Source of the DNA: Hahella sp. HNIBRBA332
GTDB taxonomy: Bacteria > Pseudomonadota > Gammaproteobacteria > Pseudomonadales > Oleiphilaceae
Reading direction: 5' to 3'
DNA: 64,000 nucleotides
NCBI RefSeq assembly: GCF_030719035.1
Contig: NZ_CP132203.1
Span: 806,001-870,000 of the forward strand
Below the pieces are notes generated by a model. The model made no database searches, had not been told where the DNA came from, and saw nothing but the letters and a program-made list of their open reading frames with translations. The position numbers and the translations under genes were made by a program. This document shows positions 18,224 to 26,760 of the stretch, piece after piece; the stretch's first letter is position 1, and every line of letters begins with the position of its first letter.

Positions 18224-19399
18224 ATGAGTCTGAATCCAAGAGACGTTGTCGTTATCGACTGTGTTCGCAGCCCGATGGGGCGCGCCAAGGCGGGTTGCTT
18301 CCGCAACGTGCGCGCAGAGACGCTGTCAGCGACGTTGATTGACGCATTATTCGATCGCAATGACAAAGTAGACCCTGCGGAAGTTGAAGATCTGATCTGG
18401 GGTTGTGTAAACCAGACCCTGGAGCAAGGTTTCAACGTGGCGCGGCAGATTTCCCTGCTGACCCGCATTCCGCATACTTCGTCAGCGCAAACGGTAAACC
18501 GCTTGTGCGGTTCCGCCATGTCCGCAATTCATACTGCGGCGCAGGCGATCATGACTGGCAATGGCGACGTGTTTGTAGTGGGCGGCGTTGAGCACATGGG
18601 GCACGTGCCTATGACTCAAGGCTTTGACCACAACCCTGCCGCAAGTAAGTATTCCGCTAAAGCATCCAACATGATGGGGCTGACGGCGGAAATGCTGGCG
18701 AAAATGCACGGCATCAGCCGTCAGCAACAGGATGAGTTTGGCGCTCGCTCCCACCGTTTGGCGCACGAAGCCACGCTGGAAGGACGCTTCCGTAATGAAA
18801 TCATCTCTATTCAAGGGCATGACGACGATGGCTTCCCTGCGCTGATCGAGAATGATGAAACGATTCGTCCTGAAACCACGGCTGAAAGTCTGGCGCAGCT
18901 GCGTCCCGCTTTTGATCCTAAGAGCGGCACGGTTACGGCGGGTCAGTCTTCTCAGTTGACGGACGGCGCTTCCGCTATGTTGCTGATGTCCGCTGAGCGG
19001 GCTCAGGCATTGGGACTGACGCCAATGGCGAAAATTCGCTCTATGGCTACCGCCGGTTGCGATCCCGCCATCATGGGATATGGTCCTGTGCCGGCGACCA
19101 AGAAAGCGCTTAAGCGCGCAGGCCTGAAAGTGGAAGATATTGATTTCTGGGAGCTGAATGAGGCCTTTGCCGCGCAGTCTCTGCCAGTTATCAAAGATCT
19201 GAAACTCATGGACGTGGTCGACCAGAAAGTTAACCTGAATGGCGGCGCTATCGCTTTGGGTCACCCTCTGGGTTGCTCAGGCGCGCGTATCTCCACTACC
19301 TTGCTGAATATCATGGCCGCCAAAGGCGGTACGCTGGGTGTATCCACCATGTGTATCGGTCTGGGTCAGGGTATAGCGACCGTTTGGGAGCGCATCTAG
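18224..19399 (+). CDS. fadA: 3-ketoacyl-CoA thiolase (fatty acid oxidation complex beta subunit)
   Basis: A 391-residue thiolase that splits 3-ketoacyl-CoA with CoA to release acetyl-CoA, the last beta-oxidation step. The nucleophile is Cys95 in VNRLCGSAMSAIH. The C-terminal His347 is in GGAIALGHPLGCSGAR and Cys377 in MCIGLGQG; all three match the family exactly, as does the length. It is co-transcribed with fadB, is preceded by GGAG and is followed by a terminator. The acetyl-CoA product can feed the citrate synthase encoded at 25 kb. Confidence 0.97.
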   Translation: MSLNPRDVVVIDCVRSPMGRAKAGCFRNVRAETLSATLIDALFDRNDKVDPAEVEDLIWGCVNQTLEQGFNVARQISLLTRIPHTSSAQTVNRLCGSAMSAIHTAAQAIMTGNGDVFVVGGVEHMGHVPMTQGFDHNPAASKYSAKASNMMGLTAEMLAKMHGISRQQQDEFGARSHRLAHEATLEGRFRNEIISIQGHDDDGFPALIENDETIRPETTAESLAQLRPAFDPKSGTVTAGQSSQLTDGASAMLLMSAERAQALGLTPMAKIRSMATAGCDPAIMGYGPVPATKKALKRAGLKVEDIDFWELNEAFAAQSLPVIKDLKLMDVVDQKVNLNGGAIALGHPLGCSGARISTTLLNIMAAKGGTLGVSTMCIGLGQGIATVWERI

Positions 19400-19442
19400 C
19401 ACGTTGAGGCTTCGGCTCGGGAGATTAGGGTCGGAAGCAATG

Positions 19443-19477
19443 AAATCCGGCGTTCCGTAAGGGGCTCCGGATTTTTT
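19443..19477 (+). terminator. Intrinsic terminator of fadBA
   Basis: AAATCCGG at 19443-19450 pairs with CCGGATTT at 19467-19474 and continues directly into a T-run. It lies about 45 bp beyond the fadA stop codon. Confidence 0.85.
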
Positions 19478-19517
19478 TATGAGTGGAGATGTTGGTCTGG
19501 AAAGCTGAGTAAGGTTT

Positions 19518-20216
19518 TTACTGAGTTTCCTGGGAGCGATTCTGGGGTTCGCCGTCTCGCATCAGGCTTTTGATCTTGTCGGATATCTCTTTGATCTGAT
19601 CGTTCTTGTTGGGAATTTCCAGGCGTGTGCGCTTGAGCGCCTCGCGAGCGTGCTTGAAGTGCTTTTCGGCCCCGGCTTTATCGTTCTGCGCCACCAGATT
19701 TTCCGCCATTTGCAGTTGGCTGCCGACTTCTACATCCAGCGCCATTTCCCGCAGGTGATGGCTGTACTCTTCATAAAGAGGGACGGGTAGCGAGCCGCGC
19801 AGCTTGAAGCGTTGCAATTTTTGCAGGCACTCGGAAAGGGAGCGCTGGATGGCGGCGATTGCTGCGTCGCTGGTCACTATTTTTTCCGCCTGGGGTAGAA
19901 GAACGCCGGTTTTCAGATCACGCTCCCTTTGTTTCAGGTTATCCAGTAGGATGCGTAGCTCTTCGGACTTGCGATCCATTTTGGTCATGGATTGCGCGAT
20001 CTCGATCATGGCGTGATTGAGGCTGATGGCGATGTTGGCGGAATCATCCACTCGCATGATGACCTGAAATAACGAATTAATTTCTTCGTATTTTTGTTTT
20101 AACGATTTAAGTTGGCTTTGACGATAAGCTAACGCCTGCTGTCGCGAGTACATAACGCCGCTAACGATGATCGAAGCAGTTATGAAAATAGCGAGTAAGA
20201 CGATTAAAGTTGTCAT
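19518..20216 (-). CDS. Membrane-anchored coiled-coil protein of unknown function
   Basis: A 232-residue protein with one N-terminal transmembrane helix (TTLIVLLAIFITASIIVSGVMY). Long charged helices follow, with likely coiled coil at about 28-110 (RQSQLKSLKQKYEEI, KMDRKSEELRILLDNLKQRERDLK) and 150-215. The segment QMAENLVAQNDKAGAEKHFKHAREAL has a TPR-like feel. The C-terminus is polar. I do not recognise a family, although the build is superficially like LemA. It is transcribed toward fadA and ends close to that operon's terminator. Confidence 0.68.
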   Translation of the reverse strand: MTTLIVLLAIFITASIIVSGVMYSRQQALAYRQSQLKSLKQKYEEINSLFQVIMRVDDSANIAISLNHAMIEIAQSMTKMDRKSEELRILLDNLKQRERDLKTGVLLPQAEKIVTSDAAIAAIQRSLSECLQKLQRFKLRGSLPVPLYEEYSHHLREMALDVEVGSQLQMAENLVAQNDKAGAEKHFKHAREALKRTRLEIPNKNDQIKEISDKIKSLMRDGEPQNRSQETQ

Positions 20217-20440
20217 ATAAAAGGCGACGGAAGCATTTTTAAATTTATGTGTCGTTCTTATTAAGTGTTAACGACATTGCGGGGTAGGGCAAGTTATCGG
20301 GGTTAAATAGACGCCGACAAATCGGGCCTAGCCGGCTATTTTTACTTTAAATACCAGATTTTCTGGCAATCACTTGACCCGTCGACTACAACCTCTAATA
20401 TATGACGGCTATTTCAACTAGGAGCAAAGAACCATCCGCT

Positions 20441-23056
20441 ATGGGTAAATCGCTGGTAATCGTGGAGTCCCCTGCAAAGGCAAAAACCATAAACAAATAT
20501 CTTGGTTCGGAATATGTAGTCAAATCCAGTGTGGGGCATATTCGTGATTTGCCGACCAGTGGAGGTAAGGAAACATCATCTCCGAAAGAGCGTGCGGCGG
20601 AAGCGGCGAAAATGCGCAAGCTGCCTGCTGAAGAGCGCGAAAGCATCAAGAAACGTAAAGCCCGGGATCAATTGATCTCTCGCATGGGAGTTGACCCTGA
20701 AAATGATTGGGCGGCCCGCTATGAAATCCTTCCAGGTAAAGAAAAAGTCGTTGAAGAACTGAAGCGTCTGGCGAAAAGCGCTGACCAGATCTATCTCGCA
20801 ACGGACTTAGACCGCGAAGGAGAGGCGATCGCCTGGCATCTCAAAGAATCTATTGGCGGCGATGACTCCCGTTATCGTCGCGTGGTCTTTAACGAGATCA
20901 CAAAATCCGCCATAACTGAGGCGTTCAAAAGCCCCAGTCAGCTTGATTACAACCGCGTAAACGCCCAGCAGGCGCGTCGCTTTCTCGATCGTGTGGTCGG
21001 CTACATGGTGTCGCCGCTGCTGTGGTCCAAGATTGCGCGAGGCTTGTCTGCGGGGCGGGTGCAATCTGTCGCGGTGCGGCTGATTGTCGAGCGTGAGCGT
21101 GAAATTCGCGCCTTTACGCCGGAAGAGTACTGGGAATTGCATGCGCTGCTTTCCAAGAGTAAGCAGCAGGCTAAATTCCAGGTCGCCAAGTACAAGGGCG
21201 AGAATTATCGTCCCACTAATAAAGAGCAGTCTGACAAGCTGACTGCGCTGCTGGAGTCGCAGGCGTTCAAGGTTGTCAATCGCGAAGATAAGCCCTCTGT
21301 CACCAAGACGCCGGCGCCATTTATCACTTCTACCTTGCAGCAGGCGGCCAGCACCCGTTTGGGGTTTAGCGTCAAGAAAACCATGGTGTTGGCGCAGCGC
21401 CTCTACGAGGCGGGTTACATCACTTATATGAGAACGGACTCTACCAACTTGTCCGCTGATGCAGTGAGCGCATGTCGTGAATTCATCGGCAAAAAGTTTG
21501 GCGATAAATATTTGCCTGACAACCCGAAAACTTACGTAAGTAAAGAGCGGGCGCAGGAGGCGCACGAGGCGATACGTCCTTCCGATATCAATGTGGGGGC
21601 CAATCAGATTTCCGGTCTCGAAAAAGACGCCGAGAAACTGTATGACCTTATTTGGCGTCAATTCGTAGCCTGTCAGATGGAAAGCGCGCGTTTCCTGAGC
21701 ACCAGTATTCAGGTGCAGGCGGGGGATTTTGAATTAAGAACCCGTGGTCGACTTCTGCAGTTTGACGGCTTCCTTAAAGTGCTGCCTGCACAAGCGAAGA
21801 AGGATGATGAGGCCGAGTTGCCCGCGTTCGAAATTAACGATCAGTTGGATCTGGATAAACTGGAGCCGACTCAGCACTTTACCAAACCAGCGCCGCGTTA
21901 TACGGAGGCGACCCTGGTTAAGGAGCTGGAGAAGCGGAGTATCGGGCGTCCTTCCACGTATGCGTCAATCATTTCCACTATTCAGGAGCGCGGCTATGTG
22001 AAACTGGCCAACCGGCGTTTCTATGCGGAGAAGATGGGCGATATCGTTACCGATCGTTTGACGGAAGCCTTTACGGATCTGATGGATTACGGTTTTACGG
22101 CGAAGATGGAAGGGCAGCTGGATGAAATTGCCTCTGGCAACGAGGGCTGGAAGCAAGTTCTCAATGCTTTCTACGCCGACTTCGCCAAAAAGCTGGAGAA
22201 GGCGGATATGGAAGGCGGTATGCGCGCGAATCAGGCTGTGCAGACAGAGATAACCTGTCCGACCTGCTCGCGTCCAATGCAGATTCGCACGGCTTCCACC
22301 GGCGTATTCCTTGGCTGTTCCGGTTATGCGCTGCCGCCGAAAGAGCGTTGCAAGACGACGATCAACCTGATACCTGGCGATGAGGTGATTCGTGCGGACG
22401 ATGAAGAAGGTGAGGCGAATGCGCTGCGTGCGAAAAAGCGTTGCCCGATTTGCGATACCGCCATGGACAGCTATGTCATCGATGAAACCCGCAAGCTGCA
22501 TGTATGTGGTAACAATCCGGATTGTGAAGGCTATGAAGTAGAAGGCGGCCAATTTAAAGTGGCTGGCTACGACGGGCCGACGCTGGAGTGTGATAAGTGC
22601 GGCGCCGAGATGCAGCTCAAAACCGGACGCTTTGGAAAGTACTTTGGCTGCACCAGCTCGACCTGTGGAAATACCCGTAAGTTGCTTAAGAATGGCGAAC
22701 CTGCTCCGCCCAAGATGGAGCCTGTGGTGATGCCGGAGCTGGCGTGCGATAAGGTTGACGATATCTTCGTGTTGCGCGACGGCGCTTCTGGATTGTTTCT
22801 GGCGGCGAGTAAGTTTCCCAAGAATCGTGAAACCCGTGCGCCGCTGGTGGAGGAGTTGATCCCTCACAAGAAGGAAATCGATCCTAAGCATCACTACCTG
22901 CTGGAAGCGCCTACGCGCGATCCGGAAGGAAATCCGGCGATAATTCGCTTCAGTCGCAAGACCAAACAGCAATACGTCATGTCAGAGAAGGGCGGCAAGC
23001 CTACTGGCTGGTCGGCTTTCTATAAAGATGGAAAGTGGGTGGCTAAAGACAAATAG
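20441..23056 (+). CDS. topA: DNA topoisomerase I
   Basis: A type IA topoisomerase of about 871 residues that relaxes negative supercoils. The Toprim domain opens with MGKSLVIVESPAKAKTINKY and has the acidic DLDREGEAIAWHL motif. The active-site tyrosine is in GYITYMRTDSTNL. The C-terminal part carries zinc-ribbon repeats: CPTCSRPMQ with GCSGYALPPKERC, CPICDTAMD with CGNNPDC, and CDKCGAEMQ with GCTSSTC. An E. coli-type basic tail follows. ATG 20441 is preferred because the family starts here; an in-frame ATG at 20402 would add 13 residues with no family match. A terminator follows the stop. Confidence 0.97.
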   Translation: MGKSLVIVESPAKAKTINKYLGSEYVVKSSVGHIRDLPTSGGKETSSPKERAAEAAKMRKLPAEERESIKKRKARDQLISRMGVDPENDWAARYEILPGKEKVVEELKRLAKSADQIYLATDLDREGEAIAWHLKESIGGDDSRYRRVVFNEITKSAITEAFKSPSQLDYNRVNAQQARRFLDRVVGYMVSPLLWSKIARGLSAGRVQSVAVRLIVEREREIRAFTPEEYWELHALLSKSKQQAKFQVAKYKGENYRPTNKEQSDKLTALLESQAFKVVNREDKPSVTKTPAPFITSTLQQAASTRLGFSVKKTMVLAQRLYEAGYITYMRTDSTNLSADAVSACREFIGKKFGDKYLPDNPKTYVSKERAQEAHEAIRPSDINVGANQISGLEKDAEKLYDLIWRQFVACQMESARFLSTSIQVQAGDFELRTRGRLLQFDGFLKVLPAQAKKDDEAELPAFEINDQLDLDKLEPTQHFTKPAPRYTEATLVKELEKRSIGRPSTYASIISTIQERGYVKLANRRFYAEKMGDIVTDRLTEAFTDLMDYGFTAKMEGQLDEIASGNEGWKQVLNAFYADFAKKLEKADMEGGMRANQAVQTEITCPTCSRPMQIRTASTGVFLGCSGYALPPKERCKTTINLIPGDEVIRADDEEGEANALRAKKRCPICDTAMDSYVIDETRKLHVCGNNPDCEGYEVEGGQFKVAGYDGPTLECDKCGAEMQLKTGRFGKYFGCTSSTCGNTRKLLKNGEPAPPKMEPVVMPELACDKVDDIFVLRDGASGLFLAASKFPKNRETRAPLVEELIPHKKEIDPKHHYLLEAPTRDPEGNPAIIRFSRKTKQQYVMSEKGGKPTGWSAFYKDGKWVAKDK

Positions 23057-23074
23057 TCGGTAGGCAGTGAAAAG

Positions 23075-23106
23075 AAAAAGGGCGGTTTGATCACCGCCCT
23101 TTTTTG
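23075..23106 (+). terminator. Intrinsic terminator of topA
   Basis: AAAAAGGGCGGT and ACCGCCCTTTTTT form a 12-bp stem with a 6-nt loop ending in a T-run, 19 bp past the topA stop codon. The A-run on the other side means it could also stop leftward transcription from the dehydrogenase gene. Confidence 0.9.
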
Positions 23107-23156
23107 TTTGCCTGATATTTGGGTTAGCGCTTTGAGATAAATGTGTTGGTGTTGGT

Positions 23157-24044
23157 CTATCTCTTTAATCGCGCTAATAGGCTGGATGTGTCCCAGCGTC
23201 CTCCCCCCATGGATTGCACTTCGGCGTAAAATTGATCGACGAGGGCGGTGATGGGGAGGCGAGCTTTGTTGTTTGAGGCCTCACCTAAGCAGATGGAAAG
23301 GTCCTTGCGCATGAGGTCCACTGCGAAGCCGTGCTCGTAGTCTCCGGCAATCATGGTTTTGTGGCGGTTGTCCATTTGCCAGGATTGCGCGGCGCCTTTG
23401 GAGATGACGTTCACCACTTGCTGTGGATCCAGGTCGGCCTGCTCTGCAAAGTGCAGCGCTTCCGCCAATCCCTGCACCAATCCTGCGATGGCGATCTGGT
23501 TGGCCATTTTGGTCAACTGGCCGCTGCCAGCGTGTCCCATCAAGGTTGCTGCGCGACTGTAGTGTTTGAATAGGGGTTCCGCTCTCGCAAAGTCTTTCTC
23601 TTCGCCTCCGCACATGATGGTCAATGCGCCGTTCTCTGCGCCTTGTTGTCCCCCGGATACGGGGGCGTCAAGAAAGCCGATGTTGCGCTCCTGGGCGGCT
23701 TCAAACAGTTCTTTGGCGACACTGGCTGATGCAGTAGTGTGGTCGATGATCAGGGAGCCTTTGCGCAACTGATTGATTAGGCCTTCTTCGCCAAGATAGA
23801 TGCTGCGCAGATCATTGTCGTCGCCGACGCAAGAGATAATGACGTCGCATTGGGCGGCGTCTCGCAGTTTGCGAATGAACTTGCCTGTGTGGGTCTTCAG
23901 CCAGCGTTCCGACTTCTCGACGTTGCGGTTGTAAACGGTGACTTGGTGGCCATTGTTGGCGAGGTGGCCGGCCATCGGGAATCCCATGACGCCGAGGCCG
24001 ATGAAGCAAATTCTTCCTGTTGCGGCGGTTTCAGTTGATTCCAT
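23157..24044 (-). CDS. NAD(P)-dependent beta-hydroxyacid dehydrogenase (HIBADH/GarR-like)
   Basis: A 295-residue member of the 3-hydroxyisobutyrate dehydrogenase family. The N-terminal Rossmann motif is FIGLGVMGFPMAGHLANNGH, the substrate-binding motif DAPVSGGQQGAENG at about 125-138, and the catalytic lysine lies in GQLTKMANQIAIAGLVQGLAEAL. Relatives reduce tartronate or succinic semialdehyde or oxidise 3-hydroxyisobutyrate; sequence alone does not decide which. It is transcribed in the same direction as gltA, from which it is separated by a terminator, so it is probably a separate unit. Confidence 0.9.
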   Translation of the reverse strand: MESTETAATGRICFIGLGVMGFPMAGHLANNGHQVTVYNRNVEKSERWLKTHTGKFIRKLRDAAQCDVIISCVGDDNDLRSIYLGEEGLINQLRKGSLIIDHTTASASVAKELFEAAQERNIGFLDAPVSGGQQGAENGALTIMCGGEEKDFARAEPLFKHYSRAATLMGHAGSGQLTKMANQIAIAGLVQGLAEALHFAEQADLDPQQVVNVISKGAAQSWQMDNRHKTMIAGDYEHGFAVDLMRKDLSICLGEASNNKARLPITALVDQFYAEVQSMGGGRWDTSSLLARLKR

Positions 24045-24106
24045 GTTTATCTTCCTGGAGTGGTTAAATCCGATGGGTTAATAGTGCGCGGGTTGCTCCA
24101 ATAAAG

Positions 24107-24130
24107 AAAGGCCGCATAAGCGGCCTTTGC
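24107..24130 (-). terminator. Intrinsic terminator of gltA
   Basis: AAAGGCCGC at 24107-24115 and GCGGCCTTT at 24120-24128 form a perfect 9-bp stem with a 4-nt loop. On the minus strand the stem is followed by a T-rich stretch (CTTTATT). It lies about 20 bp after the gltA stop. Confidence 0.85.
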
Positions 24131-24149
24131 AAGTCAACCGGCAAACTAA

Positions 24150-25424
24150 TTATTTGCTTGGGTAGTCTCTGGTGGTGTGTCCGGTGTACAGCTGGCGCGG
24201 ACGACCGATCCGGTAAGAAGAGCTCACCATTTCATGCCAGTGAGAGAACCAGCCAATGGTTCTCGCCATGGCGAAGATGACGGTGAACATGGAAACCGGG
24301 ATGCCGACGGCGCGCAGGATGATGCCGGAGTAGAAGTCCACGTTGGGGTAGAGTTTCTTCTCTACGAAGTATGGGTCTTCCAGGGCGATGCGCTCCAGTT
24401 CGCGTGCGATGCGGAACAATGGGTCGTTCTCGCAGCCAAGCTCTTTCAGTACGTCGTCGCAGGTCTGCTTCATGACTTTGGCGCGCGGGTCGAAGTTCTT
24501 GTAGACCCGGTGTCCAAAGCCCATCAGGCGGAAAGGATCGCTCTTGTCTTTGGCGCGCTGAATGAACTCTGGGATGCGGGACTCGTCGCCAATCTCCAGA
24601 AGCATATTCAACACAGCTTCGTTGGCGCCGCCATGTGCAGGTCCCCATAGCGCAGCAATGCCGGAAGCGATACAGGCGAAGGGGTTGGCGCCGGAAGAGC
24701 CGGCCAGGCGTACGGTTGATGTGGAGGCGTTTTGTTCATGGTCCGCATGTAAAACAAAGATGCGATCCATGGCCTTGGCGACCACTGGGTTAACTTGGTA
24801 AGGCTCGCAAGGAGTGCCGAACATCATATGCAGGAAATTGCCTGCGTAGTCCAGATCGTTTCTGGGATACATGAACGGCTGACCTGTGGAGTACTTGTAG
24901 CACATCGCCGCCAAAGTGGGCATTTTCGCCATCAGGCGGAATGCCGCAATTTCGCGGTGGTGCTCGTCAGAGAAGTCCATAGTGTCGTGATAGAACGCGG
25001 ACAGGGCGCCGACAACGCCGCACATGATCGCCATTGGGTGAGCGTCGCGTCGGAAACCGTTGAAGAAGTTTCTCAGCTGCTCGTGGATCATGGTGTGATT
25101 TTTAACCGTGCTACGGAACTCTTCCGCCTGTTCCGCAGTAGGCAATTCGCCGTGTATCAGTAAGTAGCAGACTTCAAGATAGTCGGACTTTTCGGCCAAC
25201 TGTTCTATAGGATACCCACGGTGTAGTAGTACGCCATTGGCGCCATCTATATAAGTGATTTGCGATTCGCAGGCGGCTGTTGATACGAAGCCTGGATCGT
25301 AGGTAAACAAACCTTCTTCAACCAATCCTCTGACATCTATGACGTCTGGGCCGGTGGTGCCGGAATAAACCGGAAGCTCGATTGTTTTACCATTGACCGA
25401 TAACGTCGCTTTCTTGTCAGTCAT
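24150..25424 (-). CDS. gltA: Citrate synthase (type II hexameric form)
   Basis: A 424-residue citrate synthase that condenses oxaloacetate and acetyl-CoA, the entry step of the TCA cycle. The N-terminal region (ATLSVNGKTIELPVYSGT) is the small beta domain of NADH-regulated Gram-negative enzymes. The catalytic residues fall in LHADHEQNASTSTVR, GPAHGGANEAVL and GFGHRVYKNFDPRAKVM. The ATG start has AGGAG 5-7 bp upstream. It is divergent from sdhCDAB across a 617-bp intergenic region, the same layout as in pseudomonads and E. coli, which suggests shared control. Confidence 0.97.
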   Translation of the reverse strand: MTDKKATLSVNGKTIELPVYSGTTGPDVIDVRGLVEEGLFTYDPGFVSTAACESQITYIDGANGVLLHRGYPIEQLAEKSDYLEVCYLLIHGELPTAEQAEEFRSTVKNHTMIHEQLRNFFNGFRRDAHPMAIMCGVVGALSAFYHDTMDFSDEHHREIAAFRLMAKMPTLAAMCYKYSTGQPFMYPRNDLDYAGNFLHMMFGTPCEPYQVNPVVAKAMDRIFVLHADHEQNASTSTVRLAGSSGANPFACIASGIAALWGPAHGGANEAVLNMLLEIGDESRIPEFIQRAKDKSDPFRLMGFGHRVYKNFDPRAKVMKQTCDDVLKELGCENDPLFRIARELERIALEDPYFVEKKLYPNVDFYSGIILRAVGIPVSMFTVIFAMARTIGWFSHWHEMVSSSYRIGRPRQLYTGHTTRDYPSK

Positions 25425-26041
25425 GGTGCTCTCCTATATCGACTTAAAGTGATGCGTACGTGTTTACCGGGCATAGACGCCCGGTCGTGTTTACAGGCCG
25501 ACTTCTAAGTAGGTCTGACGTTGATTGCGCAATGGCGTCGGTCGCTTCCAGCGCCGGTTAGGTCCGGCGGGTGGCGGCTGACGCTCGTCAGTGGCCTCTC
25601 AGCCTTTATTCTGGCTTTATACAAGGTCGGCTTAATAAAAAGCGAGGTCATAATAATGGTCTGACCGACTTTTTTTAAGCCCTTGTAATGAAAATACTGC
25701 CGAGGATGTTTAAAAAACACCAATTAAAATAGCTTATAAAGAGGAAGGGCGTTGCTTTATCAGTAAAGAATGCGGCGCCTGCGAATACGTAAAAAATACT
25801 TCCGGGTATTGAGCCGAGGGGCTTTACGCTGCGTATGGAAGATTAAATTGCCGGTTCAAATCCGAAAAGCTCATGTCCGGCGCTAAATTAAGTGGCTTAT
25901 AAACGGTTGTTGCGTTTGTAATTTACCAGGTGGGAAACTATAATCTGCAACCCGTAAGCGGAGGCCTCATAAGGATTCCCGCCGCCAAATAGGTCCATTC
26001 TTAAATAATCCGCCTGTATGGCTATAATCGAGTGTGAAGCT
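25425..26041. other. gltA-sdhC divergent intergenic region, structured
   Basis: About 617 bp without a convincing gene; short open frames on the minus strand show no family resemblance. It must hold the promoters for gltA and the sdh-suc operon. The part at 25540-25680 is rich in stem-loops: GCCGG-CCGGC near 25553-25568, CTGACG at 25578-25583 pairing with CGTCAG at 25586-25591, and GGTCA at 25646-25650 pairing with TGACC at 25662-25666 followed by a run of seven T at 25670-25676. This could be structured gltA leader on the minus strand or a small RNA ending in a terminator on the plus strand. A TATAAT occurs at 26023-26028. Confidence 0.5.
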
Positions 26042-26416
26042 GTGAATAGCAAAAGACCTGTTAATCTAGATCTGACGAAATTCCATTTTCCTCTACCCGC
26101 AATTACATCTATTCTGCATCGGATATCAGGTGTAATTATCTTCATTGCAATGGCGTTCCTGTTGTGGGGGCTCGACGCATCTCTGGCGAGCAAGGAAAGT
26201 TTCGCTTCCCTTCAGTCAGTCATGGACAGTTTTCTTGCAAAACTAATTCTGTGGGGCATTCTTGCCGCATTGTTCTATCACTTCGTCGCTGGCATCAAGC
26301 ACCTCATCATGGATGCTGGGATCGGTGAAACCCTGAAGGGCGGGCAGATCGCAGCGAAGGTTGTGATAGCCGTGTCTGTTGTGCTCATTCTGTTGGCGGG
26401 AGTTTGGATATGGTAA
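26042..26416 (+). CDS. sdhC: Succinate dehydrogenase cytochrome b556 subunit
   Basis: A 124-residue membrane anchor subunit of succinate dehydrogenase (complex II). It has three transmembrane helices (GVIIFIAMAFLLWGL, LAKLILWGILAALFYHFVAG, AAKVVIAVSVVLILLAGVWIW). The family signature SILHRISGV is present near the N-terminus, with the haem-ligand histidine in YHFVAGIKHLIMD. The start is taken as GTG 26042, giving VNSKRPVNLDL, the same start as pseudomonad SdhC; an upstream in-frame ATG at 26018 would add eight unlike residues. It is first in a long operon and overlaps sdhD by several bases. Confidence 0.93.
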   Translation: MNSKRPVNLDLTKFHFPLPAITSILHRISGVIIFIAMAFLLWGLDASLASKESFASLQSVMDSFLAKLILWGILAALFYHFVAGIKHLIMDAGIGETLKGGQIAAKVVIAVSVVLILLAGVWIW

Positions 26417-26757
26417 CCAGCGTCACCAATTTAGGCCGTAGCGGCGCATACGATTGGATGGTGCAGCGGGTCTCCGCTGTTGTGTTGGCTCTTTATACTG
26501 CATTTATGGTTGGCGTCCTGGTGTTTACGCCGGATCTGACCTATGAAGTATGGAGCGCGCTGTTCGCCAAGACTTGGATGAGAATTTTCTCCCTGGCCGC
26601 GCTGGTGGCGCTTGGCGCCCACGCGTGGATCGGTTTGTGGACGATTACCACCGACTACATGAAAAACGGCGTGATCCGTTTCGTTGCGCAAGCAGCGTGC
26701 GGAACCATCATGTTCGTTTACTTCATCTGGGGCGTGCAAATTTTGTGGGGGCTGTAA
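26410..26757 (+). CDS. sdhD: Succinate dehydrogenase membrane anchor subunit
   Basis: A 115-residue integral membrane subunit of complex II. Three hydrophobic helices are visible (VSAVVLALYTAFMVGVLVF, IFSLAALVALGAHAWIGLW, GTIMFVYFIWGVQILW). The N-terminal GRSGAYDWMVQRVSA and the segment HAWIGLWTITTDYMK are typical of SdhD, which with SdhC forms the quinone site and binds haem b. The ATG at 26410 lies inside the last codons of sdhC, so the two genes overlap by 7 bp and are probably translationally coupled. sdhA follows 3 bp later. Confidence 0.94.
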   Translation: MVTSVTNLGRSGAYDWMVQRVSAVVLALYTAFMVGVLVFTPDLTYEVWSALFAKTWMRIFSLAALVALGAHAWIGLWTITTDYMKNGVIRFVAQAACGTIMFVYFIWGVQILWGL

Positions 26758-26760
26758 TCC

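Noticed and set aside
16504..18519. A 671-codon open frame on the minus strand
   Set aside because: It is antisense to fadB and the start of fadA, both of which are certain. The translation is rich in His, Arg and Gln with no family motifs.
21965..22972. Long minus-strand frame inside topA, and similar ones inside proS, smc, zipA and sucC
   Set aside because: Each mirrors a well-supported gene and has shadow-like composition.
25505..25723. A 72-codon minus-strand frame upstream of gltA
   Set aside because: No family resemblance, no ribosome-binding site, and it overlaps the stem-loop-rich non-coding region.
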